The notes beneath the pieces were generated by a model that had not been told where the DNA came from, did not search any database, and worked only from the letters and a program-made list of their open reading frames with translations. A stretch of 64,000 bases of DNA from Phycisphaerales bacterium (GTDB lineage: Bacteria > Planctomycetota > Phycisphaerae > Phycisphaerales > SM1A02): NCBI GenBank assembly GCA_022446905.1, contig JAKVBT010000005.1:612274-676273 (forward strand). The letters are read 5' to 3'. Each line of letters starts with the position of its first letter. Within the stretch, counting starts at the first letter, position 1. A program made the position numbers and the translations under genes. Below are positions 17,750 through 26,499 of this stretch, piece after piece.

Positions 17750-18279
17750 ATGGGCTAGCACTTTGGGATCTCATGCGAGGGCGGAAGCCATCCCCGGTGC
17801 GCGCCACGGCAAAAACACGTTCTTCCAAGCGCACAGCTCAACAGAAACGGTATGACGCTCTGGTTGCTGATATGAAATCAACATGGAATATCCGCATTGG
17901 CAAATGGAGATCTTCTACGAGTGGATGTGCCTGGGAACTGCGTGATCAAGCTGGCACAGTGACTCGGATGATCGAATCGCCATATCCACGAGGCCCAGTG
18001 TCCTGCGCCATCTTTCTTCACGAAGTTGGCCATCACGCCATTGGATTTGCGCATCAGCGACTGCGTTGCATGGAGGAGCATCTGGCCTGGGAGTGGTCGA
18101 TCCGAGAAATGCGGCATCGGGGCTTTCACGTGACAGATCGTGTACTGCAACGTCGAGCTATGGCCATGCGCTATGCACTGCGCAAAGCGCTGCGACGCGG
18201 ACTGAAACGCGTCCCTGAGCCACTTGTTCAGTGGCTGCCTGATCACGTTCAGTTGGAGCAGATCGATGCGCGTGGATGA
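17746..18279 (+). CDS. Small basic protein with HExxH zinc-protease-like motif, unknown
   Basis: 177 residues, very basic (many Arg, especially in the C-terminal third). No signal peptide or membrane helix. A single clear HExxH motif, FLHEVGHHAIGF (His 92, Glu 93, His 96), lies on a hydrophobic helix, followed by MEEHLAWEW about 14 residues later whose Glu could be a third zinc ligand (gluzincin-like spacing). This is a pattern I see, not a family I recognise. The gene overlaps fmt by ATGA and queA by 14 bases, so it is embedded in a translation/tRNA-modification run. It may be a small metallopeptidase or a zinc-binding housekeeping protein. Confidence 0.65.
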   Translation: MNGLALWDLMRGRKPSPVRATAKTRSSKRTAQQKRYDALVADMKSTWNIRIGKWRSSTSGCAWELRDQAGTVTRMIESPYPRGPVSCAIFLHEVGHHAIGFAHQRLRCMEEHLAWEWSIREMRHRGFHVTDRVLQRRAMAMRYALRKALRRGLKRVPEPLVQWLPDHVQLEQIDARG

Positions 18280-19342
18280 ACTCGACTTCGAGCTCCCCGC
18301 TGATCGCATTGCAACTCAACCAGCTGAGCCGCGCGACGCAGCCCGTCTGATGGTTGTGCGAAAGCAAGAAGGTCAGATTGAACACCACCATGTTCGAGAT
18401 TTGCCCGACCTCTTACATCCTGATGATTTGCTTATTTGGAATGACAGTGGCGTACTCGCTGCTCGCCTGCAGGGCCATCGTGCTTATGATGGAGTACGCG
18501 GCGGGGGACATGTAGAAGGGCTATTTATCCAACAGCGTTCTGACTCGCGCTGGCTAGCACGCCTGAGCGCAGGCGGTCGGCTGACTGAAGGAGAACACAT
18601 CACCCTTACCCACGGTGACCATAAGACAGCATTGACGTTAATTGAGCGCGAGGGCGATGCCTGGATTGTGGAACATGCAAGTGACGGAGTGCTGGAGGAC
18701 ATGCTTGACCAGTGCGGATTTACACCGCTTCCGCCGTATATTCGAAAGGCTCGTCAGGATCGCTGTGAAGAGATTGACGATTCTGTTGATCGAACCTGGT
18801 ACCGAACCTCATACCAGCGAGAAGATCGCCGCGGCTCAATTGCAGCTCCTACAGCGGGCCTGCATTTCACCCCAGATCTCATAGAGCGCATGACGGACCG
18901 TGGCATTGGCCATGCAGCGGTTACTTTGCATGTTGGAGAGGGAACATTCCTCCCCGTCAAGACCGAGACGCTCGAAGCCCATCCGATGCATCAAGAGAGA
19001 TGGCACGTCGATGGTGAGGCTCTCAAACGCCTCATCCATGGACCAGGTCCTTCCGGGCGGATTGTGGCAGTAGGAACGACCACTGTGCGGGTCCTGGAAT
19101 CCCTCGCCAGGCCACTTCCAGAAGCCGCATGTTCAGGAACAACTGATCTGCTCATTGCCCCGGGCCACCAATTTCGCAGGGTGGATGCAATGATGACCAA
19201 CTTCCATCTGCCACGGTCGACGCTCCTAGCCCTGGTTGGTGCGTTTCTGGGAATGCAATTGATGGCTCGTGCCTATCAGATCGCCATTGAGCAGAAATAC
19301 CGGTTCTACAGTTATGGCGATGCCATGCTGCTATTGCCCTGA
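18266..19342 (+). CDS. queA: S-adenosylmethionine:tRNA ribosyltransferase-isomerase
   Basis: Penultimate step of queuosine synthesis: transfers the ribosyl part of SAM to preQ1 in tRNA to form epoxyqueuosine. 358 residues. It begins MRVDELDFELPADRIAT, matching the family N-terminus. Conserved blocks include LLIWNDSGVLAARL, GFTPLPPYI, SIAAPTAGLHFT, LHVGEGTFLPV and FRRVDAMMTNFHLPRSTLL. GGAG lies seven bases before the chosen ATG. It overlaps the preceding HExxH gene by 14 bases. tgt and other queuosine genes are not in the window. Confidence 0.95.
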   Translation: MRVDELDFELPADRIATQPAEPRDAARLMVVRKQEGQIEHHHVRDLPDLLHPDDLLIWNDSGVLAARLQGHRAYDGVRGGGHVEGLFIQQRSDSRWLARLSAGGRLTEGEHITLTHGDHKTALTLIEREGDAWIVEHASDGVLEDMLDQCGFTPLPPYIRKARQDRCEEIDDSVDRTWYRTSYQREDRRGSIAAPTAGLHFTPDLIERMTDRGIGHAAVTLHVGEGTFLPVKTETLEAHPMHQERWHVDGEALKRLIHGPGPSGRIVAVGTTTVRVLESLARPLPEAACSGTTDLLIAPGHQFRRVDAMMTNFHLPRSTLLALVGAFLGMQLMARAYQIAIEQKYRFYSYGDAMLLLP

Positions 19343-19382
19343 GGGCCCAGCGGCAATCAGGCGAACTTTGTAGGGTGAACAT

Positions 19383-20858
19383 GTGACCAACGTGTCGCTT
19401 GGAAGCTTGATTGAAGGATTGTCCGTCGAACCAATTCGTGGGGCTCAGGCCGTTGTTGCGCAACGCTTGGTAGAGGACAGTCGTGCTGTGCGTGCTGGTG
19501 ACGTGTTTCTTGCACGAAGCGGGGCGAGCCATCCAAGCGATCACTTCGTGGCCACAGCCGAATTTCATGGCGCTGTGTGCATCATGAGTGACTCAAGTGG
19601 CTGCGCTGCCGCCGAAGGTCCTGCACTGCGATCAGACAACCTTGCAAGAGATGGAGCCATTCTTGCTAATCGACTGCTTGGAGATCCGTCAAAATCACTC
19701 CATCTGATTGGAGTCACTGGGACCAATGGGAAGACGACAGTGTCCACTATGCTCCAATACATCCTCAGCGGCCAAGGACCGTGCGGACTGATGGGCGGCA
19801 TCTCTATCAATGACGGGAAAGCCAGTTGGCCAGCTACGCTGACCACGCCGATGGCCGATCAACTCGCGCAATGGCTTGCCCAGTGCGTTCAAACAGAGTG
19901 TGAGTCTGCTGTCATGGAAGTCAGTAGTCATGCGATTGATCAGCAACGTATTGCGGGACTGCACTTTGCTGCTGCGGCATTTACCAACCTCTCTGGTGAC
20001 CACCTCGATTACCACGGCAGCATGGATGCATACGCGCAGTGCAAACGCAGCCTGTTTCAATCGCTCGACTCAGGTTCAGTCGCCTGCACCAATCTTGATG
20101 ACCCAAGAGGGCTGTGGATGGTCCAGGACACAGATGCATCCGTCCTTGGAGTATCACTTGAAACGATGGGGGATGTGCGCTGCGATGTGAAGTCAATCAC
20201 ACCAGAGGGCTCGAGCGGTCTTCTGCAAAGCCCTTGGGGCGCACGTGAGTGGCTCGTGCCCATGCCTGGCCGGCACAACATCACGAATGCCATGCAAGCA
20301 CTCGCAATGGCCTGCTCACATGGCCATCCATTTGACAATGCCATCGAGCGAATCAGCCAATGCAACGCCCCCCAAGGCAGGTTACAACGTGTGGAGGAAG
20401 GTTCAACTGGGCCCACCGTGCTTGTGGACTTCGCCCATACAGATGGGGCACTGACAACAGTGCTCGCAGCAACGCGAGAAACTCTCAAACCACATCAAGA
20501 GTTGATTCTGGTCTTTGGCTGTGGTGGTGATCGAGACCGATTGAAACGTCCGCGCATGGGTCGCGTAGCCTCAGAGTTAGCCCATCGGGTTTGGGTCACC
20601 TCGGATAACCCCAGAAGTGAATCCCCTACAGCAATCATTGACGACATTCTGCAAGGGGTCGTGGAACACACTCGGGTAAATGTCGAACCGGACCGCGCAG
20701 CAGCGATTAAACAGGCCATTGCATCTGCCCAGTTAGACGATGTTGTCCTCATTGCTGGCAAAGGACACGAACAGGTCCAGTTGATTGGTGATCGAGTCGA
20801 ACCATTTGACGATGTCGAAATCGCAAGAGCCTGCCTGCAAGAGGCGCGTTCGGCATGA
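19383..20858 (+). CDS. murE: UDP-MurNAc-tripeptide synthetase, DAP-adding type
   Basis: Adds the third amino acid to the peptidoglycan stem peptide in the cytoplasm. 491 residues. The ATP-binding motif is GVTGTNGKTT. The Mur-ligase blocks are MEVSSHAIDQ, FTNLSGDHLDYHGS and PGRHNITNAMQALA, and the C-terminal domain has FGCGGDRDRLKRP. The motif SDNPRSE (DNPR) is the known signature for meso-diaminopimelate rather than lysine, so a DAP-type wall is expected. The start is a GTG at 19383, because the ATG two bases earlier is out of frame. It overlaps murF by four bases. Confidence 0.93.
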   Translation: MTNVSLGSLIEGLSVEPIRGAQAVVAQRLVEDSRAVRAGDVFLARSGASHPSDHFVATAEFHGAVCIMSDSSGCAAAEGPALRSDNLARDGAILANRLLGDPSKSLHLIGVTGTNGKTTVSTMLQYILSGQGPCGLMGGISINDGKASWPATLTTPMADQLAQWLAQCVQTECESAVMEVSSHAIDQQRIAGLHFAAAAFTNLSGDHLDYHGSMDAYAQCKRSLFQSLDSGSVACTNLDDPRGLWMVQDTDASVLGVSLETMGDVRCDVKSITPEGSSGLLQSPWGAREWLVPMPGRHNITNAMQALAMACSHGHPFDNAIERISQCNAPQGRLQRVEEGSTGPTVLVDFAHTDGALTTVLAATRETLKPHQELILVFGCGGDRDRLKRPRMGRVASELAHRVWVTSDNPRSESPTAIIDDILQGVVEHTRVNVEPDRAAAIKQAIASAQLDDVVLIAGKGHEQVQLIGDRVEPFDDVEIARACLQEARSA

Positions 20859-22240
20859 CAGCACGATGGACCCTTGGCGCACTTGCCTCCGCATGCAATG
20901 GACAATTGGCTGGAGATGCCAATACGCCTATCGATTGCATCTGGACGGACTCGCGCCAAGACGTCCATGATGGACTCTTCATCGCACTTGAAGGACCACG
21001 ATTTGATGGCCATCATCATCTCGCCGATGCCCAGCAAGCCGGAGCCGTCGCAGCTCTAGTACGCCCTGGAACCAATGGCCCTGATGGCCTGAACTTGATC
21101 TATGCAACCAATCCACTGGATGGGTTGCGCCAAATGGCCTATTGGTGGCGACGGCAACTGACTACGACCCGTGTCATCGCCATTACCGGGACAGCCGGCA
21201 AGACAACCACCAAGGATTTACTCGCATCGGTCTGCAGCCCATCCATACGTGTATGCGCAAGTCCGCGCTCATTTAACAACGCTATAGGCGTACCACTCAC
21301 CGTGCTCTCTGCAAGACAAGATGACCAACTGCTCATCGCTGAGGTTGGCATCAATGAAGTTGGCGAAATGGCACCACTGGCTGATTTGCTCCAGCCAAAT
21401 GCTGCGATCGTGACACTGATTGGCACCGGCCATCTTGAAGGGCTCCGCGATTGCAATACTGTTGCCTCTGAGAAATACCAACTGCTGGAGCATGTGCAAC
21501 CAGGCGGCTCAGCCTGGGTTTTTCAACAAACTTGGCCACTTCCAAGTGTCGGCATCAGCGTGGAAACATTTGGACTGGATGCAAGCGCTGACTGGACTGT
21601 TGAATCTTGGGGGCCAGGCTGGTTCCAATTGAACGGCCAACGATGGCCACTTGGACTGATCGGACGGACTGCCGCACTCAACGCCACTGCTGTCATCGCT
21701 GCAGCCCGCTGGGCGAATGTGCCAGAAACTGAGATCCAGCAGCGACTGGGCAGCGCCAAAGCCTCTCCCCAACGCATGCAGGCGCGGATGATCCGAGGAC
21801 TGAACATCATTGACGACACTTGGAATGCCAATCCAGAGTCCATGAGCGCCTCGCTGGAGACCTTCGCAGAACTAACGGCCGCTGGTGATCGCCGTGCAAT
21901 CCTCGGCGACATGCTTGAGTTGGGAGACGATGCTGCGAACTGCCACCTCAATCTTGCTGATCAGATGACATTGCTGCACGAACGCGGACTCCTTGACCAG
22001 CTCATTCTCATCGGTTCGCATATGGAGGTGCTAGCAAGTGTTTTGGCTGATGGCCCACTGGGGGATTGCACAGACCACTACACCCAATTGGATACGCAAC
22101 TGGCTAAGTCCATTGCTGCCCAATTCAATCACGACGATCTGGTGCTGATTAAAGGATCACGCGGACTAGCGCTGGAACGCATTATTGATGCCGCCAGCTC
22201 TCAAGCCGAACTAGAACAACAGTCGATGGAACAAGACTGA
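20855..22240 (+). CDS. murF: UDP-MurNAc-tripeptide:D-Ala-D-Ala ligase
   Basis: Completes the UDP-MurNAc-pentapeptide. 461 residues. The N-terminal substrate domain has TDSRQDVHDGLFIAL, and the central ATP-binding motif is AITGTAGKTTTKD. EVGINEVGEMAPLADL and NDTWNAN-type sequence (here IDDTWNANPESM) are the MurF-specific blocks. The C-terminal domain has ILGDMLELGDDA and LIKGSRGLALE. The start overlaps the murE stop (ATGA), and mraY starts at the very next base after its stop. No MurF-specific oddity was seen. Confidence 0.93.
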   Translation: MTARWTLGALASACNGQLAGDANTPIDCIWTDSRQDVHDGLFIALEGPRFDGHHHLADAQQAGAVAALVRPGTNGPDGLNLIYATNPLDGLRQMAYWWRRQLTTTRVIAITGTAGKTTTKDLLASVCSPSIRVCASPRSFNNAIGVPLTVLSARQDDQLLIAEVGINEVGEMAPLADLLQPNAAIVTLIGTGHLEGLRDCNTVASEKYQLLEHVQPGGSAWVFQQTWPLPSVGISVETFGLDASADWTVESWGPGWFQLNGQRWPLGLIGRTAALNATAVIAAARWANVPETEIQQRLGSAKASPQRMQARMIRGLNIIDDTWNANPESMSASLETFAELTAAGDRRAILGDMLELGDDAANCHLNLADQMTLLHERGLLDQLILIGSHMEVLASVLADGPLGDCTDHYTQLDTQLAKSIAAQFNHDDLVLIKGSRGLALERIIDAASSQAELEQQSMEQD

Positions 22241-23431
22241 ATGCTCTACAACCTCCTTCAGTACGGAGATCAGTGGCTGGAGCAGTGGGGCGGATATTCC
22301 CTGCTGCAGGTGCTGTATCAGATTGAATTCCGCGTCTTCGCAGCGGCCATTCTTTCATTTGCCATTGTGCTTGTCTGTGGCAAGCCAGTCATTCGATGGC
22401 TGATCCGCATGAAGATCGGCGATTCCCCTGAGTTTGATCGGGCTGACGTCAACGCACTGATGGGGTCCAAACGACACACGCCGACGATGGGGGGCATCCT
22501 GATTGTTGGGGCCATCCTCATTTCCACCGTGCTATTGGCAGACTTACGTAATCCCTATGTCCATCTATGCATCCTGATGACCGTCTATATGGCTGGAGTT
22601 GGGATCGCCGACGACTGGCTCAAGCTCACCACTGCTCGGCGCACGCCTGGCGCTCGCGAAGGTCTCAAGCCATGGGAAAAACTCCTCTTTCAATTGGGCA
22701 TTGGACTGGTCGCAGCCTTCTTTATTTGGCGGCTTGGTGGAGACAACCCAGCAGCGAGATCCCTCGTGCTTCCATTCCAACGCACCTACCAGCCCAACAT
22801 GGAAACGCTTGCTCTGGAACCAGCCGTTTGGGTGCTTGGCATCTGGACGTTCTTGATCTTGGTCACACTGATCATTGCTGGCACCAGCAATGCAGTCAAC
22901 ATCACAGATGGAATGGATGGCTTGGCGCCTGGCACGGTCCTCATCGCCTCTTTGGGAGTCATGATTCTTGCCTATATCGCCGGTTCTGCTGAACGGGCAC
23001 AGTTCATGCTCTTTCCGTGGATTGATGGCGCTTCTGAATTGATGGTGGTAACCGGCGCCATGGCCGGCGCCTGCCTTGGTTTTTTGTGGTTCAACTGCGC
23101 CCCTGCGGCGGTGTTCATGGGGGATACAGGATCACTGGCACTCGGAGGGCTTCTGGCCACCATTGCGTGCTGCGTCCGACAAGAATTACTCCTGCTGATC
23201 ATTGGCGGCGTGTTTTACATGGAAGCTGGCAGCAGCTTCTTGCAGACCACATGGTTCAAAGCAACTCGACGATTTTCACGTGACCACGAGGGCCGCAGAA
23301 TCTTTCGCTGTGCGCCGATTCACCACCACTTTCATCTGGCCGGATGGCGAGAGTCACAGGTCGTCGTACGATTTTGGATTCTCGGAGTGCTGCTTGTTGT
23401 CGTTGCGCTGGTGATCATGAAACTCCGATAG
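22241..23431 (+). CDS. mraY: Phospho-MurNAc-pentapeptide translocase
   Basis: Integral membrane enzyme transferring phospho-MurNAc-pentapeptide to undecaprenyl phosphate to make lipid I. 396 residues with about ten transmembrane helices. Active-site features are KRHTPTMGGI, the Asp pair GIADDWLK (123-125), NAVNITDGMDG (217-227), FMGDTGSLALGG and the cytoplasmic loop PIHHHFHLAGW. In most MraY proteins that loop reads HHHFE; here the Glu position is His, while the three His are intact. It ends the murEF-mraY run; murD, ftsW and murG are not downstream, since the next gene is convergent and three bases away. Confidence 0.95.
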   Translation: MLYNLLQYGDQWLEQWGGYSLLQVLYQIEFRVFAAAILSFAIVLVCGKPVIRWLIRMKIGDSPEFDRADVNALMGSKRHTPTMGGILIVGAILISTVLLADLRNPYVHLCILMTVYMAGVGIADDWLKLTTARRTPGAREGLKPWEKLLFQLGIGLVAAFFIWRLGGDNPAARSLVLPFQRTYQPNMETLALEPAVWVLGIWTFLILVTLIIAGTSNAVNITDGMDGLAPGTVLIASLGVMILAYIAGSAERAQFMLFPWIDGASELMVVTGAMAGACLGFLWFNCAPAAVFMGDTGSLALGGLLATIACCVRQELLLLIIGGVFYMEAGSSFLQTTWFKATRRFSRDHEGRRIFRCAPIHHHFHLAGWRESQVVVRFWILGVLLVVVALVIMKLR

Positions 23432-23434
23432 CAC

Positions 23435-24553
23435 TCACGAACCTGCGGGCAAGACTGATTCCAAATCAATGACACGGCCAGGAACATCCGGACAATCGAC
23501 CGGACCTCGCTGACGCAGAAGGCGGATCATTGAAGCCAAATCCTCGGGCAACGGGGCAGTGAAAGTCACTTCCTCCTGAGTGATTGGATGGGTAAAACCC
23601 AGCAATGTGGCATGCAACCCCTGACGGCCAAGCAACACATGGCGTCGATCGCCGGCTGACCAATCCGCAGGCAAAACATCTCGCACTTCAACATGACGAC
23701 CGCCATACAAGTCATCTCCTGCAAGCGGCCAACCAAGATGCGAAAGGTGAACCCGAATTTGATGAGTACGCCCCGTGCGCAATTCGACTTCAACCAAAGT
23801 GAAATCACCATATTGCTCAATGACTCGATACAAGGTCGTGGATTCTTTGCCAGTGTCATCCCAACGAACAGCACATCGATGGCGAATGGTGGGATGTAGA
23901 CCCAGTGGCAAGTCAATCACATCTGCGATCGGCTCAACATTGCCATGCACCAGTGCGATGTAGCGCTTTCGCGTGGTCCGATCCTGAAACTGCTTGCCAA
24001 TGCGCCAGTGGGCCGTTTCTGTCTTCGCTACTACCATGACGCCTGTCGTATGCCGGTCGAGACGGTGTACGACTCCTGGGCGAGCCTGCTCGGCACCAAC
24101 CTCAGATAATTGACCAGCACCCTGGTGGCGAAAGTGCCACGCAAGACCGTTGATGATGGTCCCCGATTGATTGCCTCGTGCTGGATGCACGATGATGTCG
24201 TCTTGCTTATTCAGCACCAGCAGATCGTCATCCTCATACATGATGTCCAGGGGGATCTCTTCTGCAGGCAACGTCTTCTCCGGCGGAGGAGGAAGCACAA
24301 CCCTGACCTGATCGCCTAAACGCAACCGAGTAGATGGCTTTGGCGGCCTGCCATTGACTGTGACAGCGTCTTCGCGAATCAAGCGCTGCAGCGATGTACG
24401 ACTGAGCCAAGGAATACGGTCACAGAGATATCGGTCCAGTCGCTTGTTGAGATCGCGCTGCAGCGTCAGCGATACCTCGGCCGGCCCATCATCACTCTCA
24501 AAACGACTCGGGTCGATCGCGCCGCCTGGGGCGATCGGAGACTCATCACTCAC
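23435..24553 (-). CDS. rluD: RluD-like pseudouridine synthase (23S rRNA)
   Basis: Converts uridine to pseudouridine in large-subunit rRNA. 372 residues. An S4 RNA-binding domain is at about residues 35-95 (RLDRYLCDRIPWLSRTSLQRLI). The RluA-family catalytic domain follows, with the invariant GVVHRLDRHTTG (catalytic Asp) and the later block LRTGRTHQIRVHLSHLGWPLAGDDLYGG. RluD is the best match by domain layout, but RluC or another RluA-type enzyme is possible. Its start overlaps the upstream TPR membrane protein by four bases, and its end is three bases from mraY. Confidence 0.87.
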   Translation of the reverse strand: MSDESPIAPGGAIDPSRFESDDGPAEVSLTLQRDLNKRLDRYLCDRIPWLSRTSLQRLIREDAVTVNGRPPKPSTRLRLGDQVRVVLPPPPEKTLPAEEIPLDIMYEDDDLLVLNKQDDIIVHPARGNQSGTIINGLAWHFRHQGAGQLSEVGAEQARPGVVHRLDRHTTGVMVVAKTETAHWRIGKQFQDRTTRKRYIALVHGNVEPIADVIDLPLGLHPTIRHRCAVRWDDTGKESTTLYRVIEQYGDFTLVEVELRTGRTHQIRVHLSHLGWPLAGDDLYGGRHVEVRDVLPADWSAGDRRHVLLGRQGLHATLLGFTHPITQEEVTFTAPLPEDLASMIRLLRQRGPVDCPDVPGRVIDLESVLPAGS

Positions 24554-25374
24554 GGAGTATCTGCCGGCTCGCCAGAAGCAGCAGGTGAAACCTTCTCGCC
24601 ATTTTCCTGCGACGGACTCGGAGCAGGCGGCGGACTGGTTGGCAGCCCTGATGGTGGAACGGACAACAAGACAGGCAATGATTCTTGATCAATCACAGAA
24701 GCCGCTTCAGGGATTGCAGGCGGAGTAGCCAACTGCAATGGCTCGCTAAGCCCATCAAGTGAGGCTGCTCGTCGTTTGGCCTGTTCAGCAAGCGGTGGCA
24801 TCCACTGCTCGGCGCGGCTGACGATCTGCTCATACCGCGATCGAGCTTGATCAACATCACCCTCTGTTTCATCAAGCGCGGCTAAGCCATTGAGCGCCGC
24901 TACGGTCGCCAGCATCCGCGCAGGTGAACCATCATCATCGGCCACGATGGCGGCATACAAGCGTCTTGCGGTGGCCACATGTGTTGCCCGCAACTCAGGC
25001 GTAAGTGTTGTCCATTCCTGACCAGTATCGTCAAGGGTGCGACCATTGCGCAATTCGATCAGGAGGGTGTCCGCAGCAGACAAGCGGGCCAGATCTGCAA
25101 CACCATCAATCTCTGCATAGCGGAGAGCAACATCTTCCAATGATGCGGGATGAACGGCAGCGACCAATTCCAGCCAAGCCTCATCACGGGCTCGATCTTC
25201 AGCATCCTGCCACCGAATCATGGTGATATAGGCCACGACAAAGGCCAAAATAATCAATAACCACGTCGGCCCCTTGGTCTTGAGCCACGTCACAAAGTCC
25301 TCATTGACCCGACTTTCGTTCAGATCAGTGGCATGAACTTCGGCAAGCCGCTTGCGATCGTCTTTTTCGGCCAT
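24550..25374 (-). CDS. Single-pass membrane protein with TPR-like periplasmic domain and Pro-rich tail
   Basis: 274 residues. A basic, charged N-terminus (MAEKDDRKRLAEVHATDL) is followed by one membrane helix (TWLLIILAFVVAYITMI, about residues 37-53), then Ala-rich helical repeats and a Pro/Ser-rich C-terminus. The layout (short cytoplasmic part, one helix, TPR-like domain) resembles YfgM-type proteins that assist envelope protein folding; this is a resemblance in architecture, not a confirmed homology. It overlaps rluD by ATGA. Confidence 0.65.
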   Translation of the reverse strand: MAEKDDRKRLAEVHATDLNESRVNEDFVTWLKTKGPTWLLIILAFVVAYITMIRWQDAEDRARDEAWLELVAAVHPASLEDVALRYAEIDGVADLARLSAADTLLIELRNGRTLDDTGQEWTTLTPELRATHVATARRLYAAIVADDDGSPARMLATVAALNGLAALDETEGDVDQARSRYEQIVSRAEQWMPPLAEQAKRRAASLDGLSEPLQLATPPAIPEAASVIDQESLPVLLSVPPSGLPTSPPPAPSPSQENGEKVSPAASGEPADTP

Positions 25375-25457
25375 GGTGTGAGGACATCTCGCTGCATGAG
25401 GTCAGGAAGAAGGTGACCCGGCATCGTACCGGGACGCTCAGAAGGCCACAAGACCAC

Positions 25458-26411
25458 TTAGGCCCCAAGTCGATCCAATGCAGCCTCCAATTGGGCCAAA
25501 GAACCATTGAGATGGCGTGGATGGCCTTCTGTGCGAAGAAAGGCTGGAGCGGTTGCAGCCATGAGCACTCGGCGAATGTCAATGAGTTCTAGGGCATCTT
25601 CCTCCACCTCTAAGTCGAGTTTGCGGCGAGCTCGGGCCATTTCACGCACTGGCTTAGTTGCGTCTAGCCGATCTGGACGCGCCCAGAGTTGTCGCTCAAG
25701 AAACACGGCGTCTTCGGTCCAGTGACCGCAACGCACCTCAGCCAAATCAATCAAGATCACATCTCCGGCCTGTGCAGATGCTCGCGACATGGCATTGGCC
25801 AAATGCAAGTCCCCGTGAATCCAGTGCGAGCCATCTCGTTCGCGCCAATGCGCCACCAGCGCATCACAGGAGCGTTGCACACGTTTCAGCGCTGCGACCC
25901 AACGTGGCTGCTTGGGCAAGGCATTTTCCCGCACGCCAGACCGTGCCCGATCCAACAGATCGACCCATGACTCGATGCGGGGGGTGGCATCTTCAACGGG
26001 CAAATCAAAGGTGACCTGCTGGAATCTTGCCGCTGCCTTGCAAATGCGTGCAATGTGATCTCGGTGCCAACGCATTCCTAGCGGACCAAAGGGAAGTTCC
26101 TCAATCACCATCCATGCAAGGTCGTAATTGCCAAGTGACTGCCCAGATGCAAAAAGATGCGGAACCATAGCTGGAGGCGTCCCATCTGTGTTCTGGAGAC
26201 GACGCGTCCAGTACAACTCTCTTGGAACCACCGGAAATTTGATCACGACCGCCCGATCGGGCTGACCATCAAAGAGCCATTTGGCACGAGCCGTACTAGC
26301 ACCACCCCGTTGCCAATCCGCCCTAAACCACGACACCCCATCGAGCCGGCCATTGCACGCCTCCTGCAACGCTGGCAGCAAGTGCCGAGCCAGGGCGGGG
26401 TCGTGCTTCAT
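25458..26411 (-). CDS. Aminoglycoside phosphotransferase (APH)-fold kinase, substrate unknown
   Basis: 317 residues. The C-terminal catalytic lobe carries WIHGDLHLANAM (Brenner motif with catalytic Asp) and VILIDLAEVRCG (metal-binding Asp), which define the APH/choline-kinase fold. The N-terminal lobe has a Lys in AVVIKFPVVPRELYW likely contacting ATP. The start ATG gives MKHDPALARHLLPALQ; upstream codons extend through the divergent HAD gene region without support. Members of this fold phosphorylate small molecules such as choline, homoserine or sugars, and an antibiotic-resistance role is not implied. It is divergent from the HAD phosphatase, sharing an ~88-base upstream region. Confidence 0.75.
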   Translation of the reverse strand: MKHDPALARHLLPALQEACNGRLDGVSWFRADWQRGGASTARAKWLFDGQPDRAVVIKFPVVPRELYWTRRLQNTDGTPPAMVPHLFASGQSLGNYDLAWMVIEELPFGPLGMRWHRDHIARICKAAARFQQVTFDLPVEDATPRIESWVDLLDRARSGVRENALPKQPRWVAALKRVQRSCDALVAHWRERDGSHWIHGDLHLANAMSRASAQAGDVILIDLAEVRCGHWTEDAVFLERQLWARPDRLDATKPVREMARARRKLDLEVEEDALELIDIRRVLMAATAPAFLRTEGHPRHLNGSLAQLEAALDRLGA

Positions 26412-26499
26412 CCGAGAACCACCATGATGTCTGACGGTACGCCAGACGCATGCCCGTGGCAAGTGCTTTAGCCGGTTGATCTTGATACCGTCTCTATTG

